From: JALZAH01 sp051000755
GTDB lineage: Bacteria; Actinomycetota; Acidimicrobiia; Acidimicrobiales; Palsa-688
NCBI GenBank assembly: GCA_051000755.1
Contig: JBPCNZ010000013.1
Span: 1 to 12,540, forward strand
Length of the DNA: 12,540 bases
Reading direction: 5' to 3'
A program made the position numbers and the translations under genes. Of the stretch, positions 1-10,179 are shown piece by piece. Position 1 is the stretch's first letter. The number at the start of each line of letters is the position of its first letter. Under the pieces are notes generated by a model that ran no database searches, was not told the DNA's origin, and worked only from the letters and a program-made list of their open reading frames with translations.

Positions 1-104
1 TCGGCCACTTTCCTGTCTGCCGCATCTTTGCCTTTCGCGTCGCTGCCCGCCGCTTCGCTGATGGCGTTGAGGCGTCGGTCCCGGCGGGCGCTCGATCCGG
101 CCAC
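1..104 (-). CDS. Unknown protein, N-terminal fragment (runs off left edge)
   Basis: Only the first 34 codons are in the window. The GTG start at 104-102 follows the TAG stop of the upstream minus-strand gene with no gap. A clear GGAGG lies at 115-111 (read on the minus strand) with a 6-nt spacer, and this decides the start. The visible protein begins MAGSSARRDRRLNAISEAAG and continues with alternating charged residues (SDAKGKDAADRKVA), so it is hydrophilic and probably helical. There is no signal peptide or membrane segment in this part. The stop-to-start junction suggests translational coupling with the 182-aa gene upstream. I do not recognise the family, and too little is visible to assign a function. 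Confidence 0.6.
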   Translation of the reverse strand, partial: MAGSSARRDRRLNAISEAAGSDAKGKDAADRKVA

Positions 105-653
105 CTAGCGCCTCCGCCGGCGGAGGCGTCGGGCCCGACGAGGGCGGGGGGCTCGGGGGGCGACGCCGGTAGTCGTGGCCGACCGGCGGGTGTCGCCATC
201 ATCCTCGACGCCGACCATGTCTTCGTCGAGGAGCCACGGCCGGATCCGTACCACCGAGCGGCGACCGACGACGCCTTCGAGCTCGGCCTCGACCGGCAGA
301 TCGGTCGGCGGGTCACCCGACGTCTCCTGGACGATCGTCGGCTCCTTGCGCTCCGGTTCGAAGACCTGCTGCAAGCCGAGGGCGAACCCGGTCAGGATGG
401 CGCCGGTGGCACTGCGTTTACGCCACGATTCGACCCTGGGGGGCAGCGCCGTGTGGGTGTCGTCGAACGGGGCGGCCCGCTCGGGGGCGTCCGGGGGGTG
501 GCGTGCCGCCGGGTTCCGGGACCCGGCCGGTATCCGGGACGCCGCCGGCTCGCCAGGCACCGCCGGCTCGCCAGGCACCTCCGGCTCGCCGAGTGCGCCC
601 GACTCGCCGCTGCCGTCGGTGGCGCGTCGTTTGCCGACGGGTCGCTCTGCCAT
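105..653 (-). CDS. Conserved-looking hypothetical protein, 182 aa, Arg-rich tail
   Basis: The reading frame has the strong G/C third-position bias of a real actinobacterial gene, and its stop abuts a gene with a good ribosome-binding site. The N-terminal 60 or so residues are low-complexity and Pro/Glu/Gly-rich, including a GEPxVPGEPAVPGEPAA repeat. The central block (about residues 85-150) looks folded: WRKRSATGAILTGFALGLQQ is an amphipathic or weakly hydrophobic helix, followed by VFEPERKEPTIVQETSGDPP, an acidic stretch and GRRSVVRIRPWLLDED. The extreme C-terminus is highly basic (many Arg). I do not recognise a named family. The start is uncertain: ATG at 653 is chosen, but in-frame ATGs at 683, 725 and 767 are also open and codon bias continues into them. 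None has a convincing ribosome-binding site. Confidence 0.62.
   Translation of the reverse strand: MAERPVGKRRATDGSGESGALGEPEVPGEPAVPGEPAASRIPAGSRNPAARHPPDAPERAAPFDDTHTALPPRVESWRKRSATGAILTGFALGLQQVFEPERKEPTIVQETSGDPPTDLPVEAELEGVVGRRSVVRIRPWLLDEDMVGVEDDGDTRRSATTTGVAPRAPRPRRARRLRRRRR
545..590. repeat. 18-bp tandem repeat inside the 182-aa gene
   Basis: Two full 18-bp units (545-562 and 563-580) and a third partial unit (581-590) share CCGGCTCGCCAGGCAC. The period is a multiple of three, so the repeat encodes in-frame copies of a Gly-Glu-Pro-Ala/Glu-Val-Pro unit in the minus-strand protein. Copy number can change without breaking the gene, which suggests a flexible linker. Confidence 0.75.
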
Positions 654-806
654 GCGCCCAACGCTACCGTCCGGCGGACCCATGCCGGGTCCGGCCTCAC
701 CGGGGCTGGGCCCGCCGCTGGCCATGGGTTCAGCCCCGTCCCCGCGCTCGGATCCGGCCGCCAACATAGGGTGAGGGGACCAGACCAGCCCGACCGGAGG
801 TTCCGC

Positions 807-1142
807 ATGATCTTCATCGTCGTCAAGTTCACCGTTCGCCCCGAGGTCAAGGAGGACTGGTTGTCCCGGGTCGACGCGTTCACCAAGGCGACCAGGGACG
901 AGCCGGGCAATCTGTGGTTCGAGTGGTCCCACAGCGTTGACGATCCGGAGCAGTTCGTGCTGGTCGAGGCGTTCCGCGACGCCGACGCCGGCAAGGCGCA
1001 CGTCAGCTCCGAGCACTTCAAGACGGCCACCCAGGAGATCCCGTCCCTGCTGGTCGCCACCCCGGAGGTCATCAACATCGAGGTGCCCGGCACGGAGTGG
1101 TCCGAGCTGGGGGAGATGGCGGTTCCGACCGGGGAAGGCTGA
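807..1142 (+). CDS. Antibiotic biosynthesis monooxygenase (ABM/YgiN-like) domain protein
   Basis: This is a 111-aa single-domain protein. The start is ATG at 807, with GGAGG at 796-800 and a 6-nt spacer; the frame is open further upstream but that part lacks protein character. The first strand is MIFIVVKFTVRPEVKEDW. It is followed by an amphipathic helix (TKATRDEPGNLWFEWSHSVD) and the typical FVLVEAFRD...AHVSSEHFK segment, in which the E-x(6-8)-AH...HF pattern is characteristic of ABM dimeric alpha/beta-barrel proteins. Family members include quinol monooxygenases, haem-degrading enzymes and proteins of unknown substrate. The length (about 100-110 aa) is normal. The protein is probably cytoplasmic and dimeric, and its substrate cannot be read from sequence. 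The gene is divergent from the 182-aa gene and convergent with gltD, so it is likely transcribed alone. Confidence 0.88.
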   Translation: MIFIVVKFTVRPEVKEDWLSRVDAFTKATRDEPGNLWFEWSHSVDDPEQFVLVEAFRDADAGKAHVSSEHFKTATQEIPSLLVATPEVINIEVPGTEWSELGEMAVPTGEG

Positions 1143-1156
1143 CCTCCGCCGGGCCG

Positions 1157-1191
1157 GCCACGACCACGCCCCTGCCGCCACGACCACGCCC
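1157..1191. repeat. Two 15-bp direct repeats between convergent genes
   Basis: GCCACGACCACGCCC occurs at 1157-1171 and again at 1177-1191, a 20-bp period. It lies in the 74-bp gap between the stops of the ABM gene and gltD. No hairpin with a T-tract is visible here, so this is not a recognisable intrinsic terminator. Confidence 0.6.
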
Positions 1192-1216
1192 ATGGAGGCC
1201 ACGGACCCCGGGCGTC

Positions 1217-2657
1217 CTACGAAGGCGCCGGCAGCGGGTCGGGCAGGAGGGTGGTTCCGGCCAGGTGCCGGTCGACTGCGGCGGCGCAGGAGCGACCCTC
1301 GGCGATAGCCCACACGATCAGGCTCTGGCCGCGCCCGGCGTCACCGCACACGAAGACACCGGGCGCGTCGGTCGCCCATTCCCCATCCCTGCTGATCGTC
1401 CCCCGAGGGCCAACTGTCACCCCCAGGTGTTTGGCCAGGGCGGGGGCGGGTCCGGTGAAGCCGAGAGCCAGGAGGACCAGCTCGCAGTCGAGGTCGAACT
1501 CACTGCCCTCCACCTTGTCGAAGCGGGGCCGACCGTCGACCATCTGCATCTCCACCTCATGGGCCCGCAGGGCGGCCACGTGGCCCTTCCCGTCGTCGAC
1601 AAAGCTCTCGGTGTTGACGGCGAAGACCCGCTCGCCGCCCTCCTCATGGGCGGCGGACGTGCGCAGCATGAGCGGCCACCCGGGCCAGGGCGTCGATGGG
1701 GCCCGGGCGTCGGGGGGCCGGGCCATGATCTCGAACTGATGGACGCTGAGGGCGCCCTGGCGGTGGGTGGTTCCCAGGCAGTCGGCGCCGGTGTCGCCGC
1801 CGCCGATGATCACCACATGCTTCCCGTCCGCCGAGATCGGTGACTTGTCGAGGTCACCCTGTTGGACCCGGTTGGCGAGCGGGAGGTACTCCATGGCCTG
1901 GTGGATGCCATCCAGGTGGCGGCCGGGGATGGGCAGGTCGCGCCCCTCGGTCGCCCCCGCGGCGATGACCACGGCGTGGAACTCCCGGCGCAGCTGGGCG
2001 GCGTCGATGTCGACGCCGACATCGACCCCGCAGGCGAACTGGGTCCCCTCGGCCCGCATCTGGGCCAACCGGCGGTCCAGGACCGCCTTCTCCATCTTGA
2101 ACTCGGGGATCCCGTAGCGGAGCAGGCCGCCGGGGCGGTCGGCCCGCTCGTAGACGGTGACGGTGTGCCCGGCCCGGGTGAGCTGCTGGGCCGCAGCCAG
2201 CCCGGACGGCCCGGAGCCGATGACCGCCACCTTCTTGCCGGTCAGGGTGTCGGGCTGGACCGGCCTCACCCAGCCCTCCTCCCAGGCCCGGTCGATGATC
2301 GACTGCTCGATGGACTTGATGGCCACGGGGTCGGCGTTGATGCCGAGCACGCACGCCGCCTCGCACGGTGCCGGGCACAACCGGCCGGTGAACTCGGGGA
2401 AGTTGTTGGTGGCGTGCAGGCTCTCGATGGCGACCTTCCAGTGATCCCGGTACACCAGGTCGTTCCAGTCGGGGATGAGGTTGGCGAGGGGGCAGCCGTC
2501 GTTGCAGAACGGGATGCCGCAGTCCATGCACCGTGACGCCTGGGTGCGGAGGTTCTCCTCGCCGAAGGGCTCGTAGACCTCCTTCCAGTCCCGCAGCCGC
2601 ACGGGCACCTCTCGGCGGGCAGGCAGCTGGCGGCCGTGCTTCATGAAACCGGTCTTG

Positions 2658-2665
<8 letters not shown>
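1217..2665 (-). CDS. gltD: Glutamate synthase (NADPH) small subunit
   Basis: This 482-aa protein is the beta subunit of NADPH-GOGAT. It takes electrons from NADPH through FAD and iron-sulfur clusters to the large subunit for glutamate formation in the cytoplasm. N-terminal cysteines fit a 4Fe-4S pair: C46, C49, C54, C58 (CMDCGIPFCNDGC) and C97, C101, C105 (CPAPCEAAC). The FAD Rossmann motif GSGPSG is at 150-155, followed by ERADRPGGLLRYGIPEFK. The NADPH Rossmann motif GGGDTG is at 288-293. The C-terminal GVFVCGDAGRGQSL closes the FAD site. ATG at 2665 is chosen because MGDKTGFMKHGRQLPAR matches the usual GltD N-terminus; the open frame upstream lies within gltB and has no GltD character. The start overlaps the gltB stop by 8 nt, implying translational coupling. 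The length is normal for the family. Confidence 0.97.
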
Positions 2666-7217
<4,552 letters not shown>

Positions 7218-7445
7218 CGCTGTCGTCCTTTTTCGGGGATCTCCGCTGGGAGCAACTACAGGAACCTGGCAGGGACGACGCTGGCCCTAACCCAGAACGG
7301 CACACACTACTCGACCGCAAGGCGATCCCGGCCCCTGAAGCCGCAAACCGGTCTATCGCGGCGGCGCGGCGGTGGCGCGGGAGGGGAGGCCGGCGGCGGC
7401 CGGGCGGCCGTGGCGTGGGTGGGGCGGCCGGCGGCGGCGGTGGCT

Positions 7446-7541
7446 GGGGCGTGGGGCGTTGGGGCGTTGGGCGTGGGGGGTTGGGGCGTTGGGGCGTTGG
7501 GGCGTTGGGGCGTGGGGCAGCGGGGCAGCGGGGCGTTGGGG
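7446..7541 (+). repeat. G-run tandem repeat, 8-bp unit GGGGCGTT
   Basis: About twelve runs of four or more G lie in 96 bp on the plus strand, mostly with an 8-bp period. The unit GGGGCGTT is repeated exactly at 7483, 7491 and 7499, with a fourth near-copy at 7507. Flanking copies are degenerate (TGGGCG, GGGGCAGC). Such regularly spaced G4 runs could form intramolecular G-quadruplexes on the plus strand, and the array is a likely length-variable locus. It lies about 230-325 bp upstream of the gltB start, with the C-rich strand in the gltB sense orientation. Confidence 0.8.
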
Positions 7542-7627
7542 CGGCCGGCGTTGGGCGTGGGCGCGGGCCGGGTCTGCGGCAGGGTGGCCTGGGCCGGTGG
7601 CAGCGGAGGTGGCCGCCGGGCCGGATT

Positions 7628-7724
7628 GAACCGTTCGTACCGGCGGATTCGAAGTCGCGCACCGTTGGTGCCGCCTGCCGGCACATACGGTTCTCGATCC
7701 ACGATAAACCGGAGCAAACGGTTC
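7628..7724. promoter_or_regulatory. Symmetric array of four 16-bp elements (two inverted pairs)
   Basis: The element is GAACCGTT-N4-CCGG. Copies on the plus strand are at 7628-7643 (GAACCGTTcgtaCCGG) and 7659-7674 (GCACCGTTggtgCCGC, two mismatches). Minus-strand copies are at 7678-7693 (CCGGcacaTACGGTTC, one mismatch) and 7709-7724 (CCGGagcaAACGGTTC). Spacing within each same-orientation pair is exactly 31 bp, about three helical turns. Both inverted pairs share the same centre, at 7676. The N4 spacers and the DNA between elements are poorly conserved, which argues for selected protein-binding sites rather than a simple duplication. The bound protein and regulated gene are unknown; gltB and the tRNA are the nearest genes. 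Confidence 0.5.
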
Positions 7725-7809
7725 GCAACGCCGTTGGCTGGCGTGAGGTCCCGGGGACGGGGAGCGTCGCCATCCGGCGCTTACCGTCGCTCTGTTGCTC
7801 AGCCTTACG

Positions 7810-7848
7810 GGGTTGGCGAACCCTGTCCTGTCCGCCCCGGGACGGGAC
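7810..7848. other. Two adjacent hairpin-forming sequences
   Basis: The first hairpin is GGGTT (7810-7814), loop GGCG, AACCC (7819-7823). The second is GTCCTGTCC (7825-7833), loop GCCCCG, GGACGGGAC (7840-7848), with a single T opposite G. Only 1 nt separates them. No T-tract follows on either strand, so they do not look like an intrinsic terminator. They might belong to a structured transcript or an operator, but nothing else supports this. Confidence 0.35.
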
Positions 7849-7916
7849 CGTCGTCGAGGTCCTAGGAGGCGACCGGCGGCATCCACGAGTAGGTGCGGTG
7901 AGACGCCGCTCCTGGC

Positions 7917-7944
7917 TGGTGGTGGTCCGACCTGGCGCTAGGCT
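7917..7944 (+). promoter_or_regulatory. Possible tRNA-Val promoter
   Basis: A -10-like TAGGCT at 7939-7944 (actinobacterial TAnnnT form) lies 28 nt before the tRNA 5' end, placing initiation about 20 nt upstream of the mature tRNA. The matching -35 region (TGGTGG, 7917-7922, 16-nt spacer) is weak. Its position is right for a tRNA promoter, but the call rests mainly on the -10. Confidence 0.3.
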
Positions 7945-7972
7945 CCTCTATCCCGGCCGTCGGTTGGGTAAC

Positions 7973-8049
7973 GGGCGCTTGGCTCAGTTGGTTAGAGCGC
8001 AGCCTTCACACGGCTGAGGTCACAGGTTCGAGTCCTGTAGCGCCCACCA
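7973..8049 (+). tRNA. tRNA-Val (anticodon CAC), CCA encoded
   Basis: A complete cloverleaf is visible. The acceptor arms are GGGCGCT (7973-7979) and AGCGCCC (8039-8045). The D arm is GCTC/GAGC around AGTTGGTTA. The anticodon stem is CAGCC/GGCTG with loop TTCACAC, giving anticodon CAC at 8007-8009, which reads GUG valine. The T arm is ACAGG-TTCGAGT-CCTGT. The discriminator is A, followed by an encoded CCA (8047-8049). All stems pair fully, so the gene is intact despite the adjacent integration. The convergent integrase downstream makes its 3' half the likely integration target. Confidence 0.97.
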
Positions 8050-8050
8050 C
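8022..8050 (+). other. Probable attachment-site core (tRNA-Val 3' end)
   Basis: Tyrosine integrases commonly recombine within the T-arm and acceptor 3' half of tRNA genes, leaving an intact tRNA at one end and a short direct repeat of this segment at the other. The integrase gene here ends 13 nt after the tRNA, facing it. I found no second copy of the segment within the window, so the other end would lie beyond 12540 and the core limits are inferred. Confidence 0.45.
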
Positions 8051-8062
8051 CATAAGTGCAGT

Positions 8063-9217
8063 TCAGGCGCTCTGTTTGCTCCGCCGGTCCTTGGTGTGCG
8101 GCCCGCCCCGTGCGCGCTGCATGCGCGAAGGACCGAAGAAACCCCCCACCGCGTCGGCGGCGTCGCGGTCCGCTTGCTCGGTCATCCGGGCGTAGATCCC
8201 AAGCGTGACGGTTGGCGACGAGTGACCCATCCTCGTCTGTGCGGTCTTGATGTCCACGCCGGCGGCCACGAGGGCGGTGGCGGCCATGGAGCGCAGGTCG
8301 TGGAAGCGCAGGGCGGGCAGCTCCGCGGCAGCACAGGCCGGCGCCCACACCCGGCGGCGCCAGTTGGTGTAGGAGAGCGGGCCGGCGGCGGCCGTGGCGA
8401 ACACGAGGGCGGTCGGGTCGGTGGCGGTCAGACCGCGGCGGGCCAGCACCTCGGCCAGGTCACCGGTCAGCCACGCTGGCAGCCACAGCCGGCGGACGCT
8501 GGCTTCGGACTTGGGAGGACCGAGCGTGCCGTCACGGCCGAGCTGGCGGGCGACGACGACCTTCTGGCCGAGGAGGTCGAGGTCCTGGACCTGGAGGCCG
8601 GCGCACTCCGCCCAGCGCAGACCGCCGACGGCCCCCAGCCACATCATCGGCGCCCGCTCGGGGCCGAGGGCGATAGCCAGCCGCCCGAGCTGGTCCGCGT
8701 CGAGCATCGGACGGTCGACCAGCCGGGAGCGCGGCACACGGATGCTGCGGCAAGGGGAGCGGGCGATCAGGTCGGCGGCGACCGCGTAAGCGAACATGGC
8801 GCGGAGTGTCGAGTGTTGGCGGCCGACCGTCGACGCGGCCTGGCGACCGGCCCACGTGTCAACGAGGCGCTGCACGTCCGCCGGCGTCACCTCAGCGACC
8901 TTGACCGTGCCGAGGTCGGGCAAGACGTGGCAGCGGAGGATGGTTTCGTCCCGTGCCCGACTGGCGCGGCGCTTGGTCGGGTTGGCATCGAGCCAGCGGG
9001 CAGCGAGGTCGGCTACGGCAATACGTCCGCCGGCGGGGTCGACCCACGCTCCCCGGCGGATCAAGGTTTCGACACCGGCAAGCCATGCTTGGGCGTCGGC
9101 CTTCGCCGCGAACGTGTGTTCCGCGGTGTGGCGGCGCCCGTTGTGCCAGTAGGCGCCCTGCCAGCGCCCGGAGGGCAGCTTGCGGACGGAACCGAAGTGC
9201 TGGCGCTTGCCGGCCAT
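8063..9217 (-). CDS. Site-specific tyrosine recombinase / integrase
   Basis: This 384-aa phage-type integrase should catalyse integration and excision at the adjacent tRNA-Val. An N-terminal arm-binding region (SVRKLPSGRWQGAYWHNGRRH...FAAKADAQAWL, residues 10-50) is followed by a SAM-like core-binding domain (about 65-160) and the catalytic domain. Catalytic residues are visible: R201 (GLRWAE), a likely beta-hairpin K236 (PPKSEASVR), H306-x-x-R309 (FHDLR), H332 (MGHSS) and the nucleophile Y342 (TLGIYARM). The tail is basic. ATG at 9217 is chosen because MAGKRQHFGSVRKLPSGRW is the usual integrase beginning. The open frame further upstream lies inside the serine recombinase gene and is proline-rich shadow. 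The start is 1 nt after the recombinase stop, implying coupled translation. Confidence 0.95.
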   Translation of the reverse strand: MAGKRQHFGSVRKLPSGRWQGAYWHNGRRHTAEHTFAAKADAQAWLAGVETLIRRGAWVDPAGGRIAVADLAARWLDANPTKRRASRARDETILRCHVLPDLGTVKVAEVTPADVQRLVDTWAGRQAASTVGRQHSTLRAMFAYAVAADLIARSPCRSIRVPRSRLVDRPMLDADQLGRLAIALGPERAPMMWLGAVGGLRWAECAGLQVQDLDLLGQKVVVARQLGRDGTLGPPKSEASVRRLWLPAWLTGDLAEVLARRGLTATDPTALVFATAAAGPLSYTNWRRRVWAPACAAAELPALRFHDLRSMAATALVAAGVDIKTAQTRMGHSSPTVTLGIYARMTEQADRDAADAVGGFFGPSRMQRARGGPHTKDRRSKQSA

Positions 9218-9218
9218 C

Positions 9219-9893
9219 TCAGGCCACCTGGCCGGTCGTGTGGGCCATGAACACTTGGCGGACGGTGGCCGGGTACCAGCGGGCGCCGCCTTGGGCGGTG
9301 GGCACACGGTCGGCGTCGAGGGCTCGGGCGATGGCGGACCATGAGGTACCGGCCCGGGCGGCGGCGAGGATGCGTTCGGCCACCTCCGCGGGCAGGGTGC
9401 GGGGCCGACCAAGGCGGACGCCTTGGGCCCGCTTGACGGCCAGGGCGGCCTTGGTGCGCTCGCCGATGAGGCGGCGTTCCAGCTCTGCGAACACGGCGAG
9501 CACCTGGGCCATGGCGGCGCCTTGGGGGGTGGTGGTGTCCACGGCCACGTCGAGCGCGACGAGTCCCCAGCCGGCCCGCTCGGCGTCGAGCATGAGCCCG
9601 GTGGCGTCGTGGACGGATCGGGTGAGCCGGTCGAGCTTGGCCACCATCAGCACGGTGCCGTGCCCGGCGGCGAGGGCGGCCAGGGCGGCGGCGAGGGCGG
9701 GTTGGTCGAGGGTCTTGGCGGACACGCCGGCATCGGTGCGGACAGCGAGGAGGTCGAGCCCGCGGCGGGCGCACTCGGCGCGGATGGCGGTCTCTTGGGC
9801 GGCGAGCCCGAGCCCGGACACGGCTTGCTCGTCGGTGGACACCCGGCAGTAGCCGATGACGCCGGTGGTGGTGGTCTTGCGTGCTCTGGCCAT
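9219..9893 (-). CDS. Small serine recombinase (resolvase/invertase family)
   Basis: This 224-aa serine recombinase forms a 5'-phosphoserine link with DNA during strand exchange. The catalytic N-terminal domain shows GYCRVSTDEQ with nucleophile S19 and R17, then KLDRLTRS (residues 86-93, with D88, R89 and R92), and the AELERRLIGERTKAAL helix (about 136-151). A C-terminal helix-turn-helix (about 167-216: ERILAAARAGTSWSAIARAL, then ARWYPATVRQV) matches Hin/Gin-type DNA-binding domains. Size and architecture are normal, with no large C-terminal domain of the large serine integrases. The start is ATG at 9893 with a modest AGGT upstream. It precedes the tyrosine integrase and is probably co-translated with it. 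It could act as a resolvase, an invertase or an accessory recombinase of the element; I cannot tell which. Confidence 0.94.
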   Translation of the reverse strand: MARARKTTTTGVIGYCRVSTDEQAVSGLGLAAQETAIRAECARRGLDLLAVRTDAGVSAKTLDQPALAAALAALAAGHGTVLMVAKLDRLTRSVHDATGLMLDAERAGWGLVALDVAVDTTTPQGAAMAQVLAVFAELERRLIGERTKAALAVKRAQGVRLGRPRTLPAEVAERILAAARAGTSWSAIARALDADRVPTAQGGARWYPATVRQVFMAHTTGQVA

Positions 9894-9901
9894 GCACCTA
9901 T

Positions 9902-9929
9902 CTTATACCAAACAGGCGTTAGTAATCAA
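9902..9929 (-). promoter_or_regulatory. Sigma70-type promoter of the recombinase-integrase pair
   Basis: On the minus strand TTGATT (9929-9924) and TATAAG (9907-9902) are separated by 16 bp, close to the housekeeping consensus and unusual in this GC-rich DNA. Initiation would fall only a few nucleotides before the recombinase ATG (9893), giving a very short or absent leader. The -35 overlaps the stop codon of the upstream 65-aa gene (9928-9926). Confidence 0.6.
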
Positions 9930-10123
9930 CTGTGGTCGAGGAATACTCCGAGGAGGTCGTCACCTCCCTTCCCGGCGACCGCTTCGAGCGCCGCGATAGC
10001 TCCCTCGATGCGGTAGACCGTCGCGGTCGAGGCGGTCAGCTCGTCGGCCCGGATCAGGGCCAGCGCCCCGGCCAGGGTCTTGGCCAAGGCGTCGGTCTCG
10101 GCGGCGGTCAGTCGCTTGGACAT
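9926..10123 (-). CDS. Small protein of unknown function, 65 aa (paralogue A)
   Basis: ATG at 10123 has AGGAG upstream on the minus strand with a 5-nt spacer. The protein is acidic and alanine/leucine-rich, probably two helices: AETDALAKTLAGALALIRA and TATVYRIEGAIAALEAVAG. It has no cysteines, membrane segment or catalytic motif. It is clearly related to the 63-aa protein at 12184-12375: in the aligned segment ELTASTATVYRIEGAIAAL versus DMTADSGTIARLEGAVAAL most positions are identical or conservative. It lies 56 nt downstream of the methyltransferase stop and 32 nt upstream of the recombinase. I do not recognise a named family. Size and composition would suit a partner-binding or multimerising accessory protein, but that is a guess. 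Confidence 0.7.
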   Translation of the reverse strand: MSKRLTAAETDALAKTLAGALALIRADELTASTATVYRIEGAIAALEAVAGKGGDDLLGVFLDHS

Positions 10124-10179
10124 CGGTTCTCCTCGTCGAGAGCATGGGGGACGTTCATGAGGTGGCCTCAGGGCGGCGT

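Larger units (their letters stand above)
7218..7972. other. 755-bp intergenic region between gltB and tRNA-Val
   Basis: No convincing protein gene is visible on either strand. The open frames here are by-products of high GC and repeats, and none has both a ribosome-binding site and protein-like composition. From left to right it holds: the gltB leader (about 7218-7260); a moderately complex stretch; a C/G low-complexity zone (about 7360-7600) with an 8-bp-period G-run repeat; a symmetric array of four 16-bp elements (7628-7724); two adjacent hairpins (7810-7848); and the probable tRNA promoter. I could not identify a confident -35/-10 pair for gltB. Confidence 0.7.

Noticed and set aside
453..806. 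Upstream extension of the ABM frame
   Set aside because: It is low-complexity, antisense to the 182-aa gene, and lacks a start with a ribosome-binding site. The ATG at 807 has GGAGG with a 6-nt spacer and begins the first strand of the domain.
1143..1216. Bidirectional terminator between the ABM gene and gltD
   Set aside because: Only a direct repeat and a GGCCGGCC palindrome are present; there is no stem followed by a T-tract on either strand.
654..1313. N-terminal extension of the minus-strand frame of the 182-aa gene up to 1313
   Set aside because: Beyond about 767 it is antisense to the ABM gene, which has a strong ribosome-binding site and family similarity. Only the part after 767 or later can be real.
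7446..7541. CRISPR array
   Set aside because: The repeats are 8 bp without unique spacers, and no cas genes are in the window.
7307..8017. Several overlapping open frames on both strands in the gltB-tRNA gap
   Set aside because: All derive from the G/C repeats (Gly/Trp/Arg or Pro/Thr/Ala runs), lack ribosome-binding sites, and some run into the tRNA gene.
9218..9412. 65-residue N-terminal extension of the integrase
   Set aside because: It lies inside the serine recombinase gene and translates to proline-rich shadow; the integrase-like sequence begins at MAGKRQHFG.
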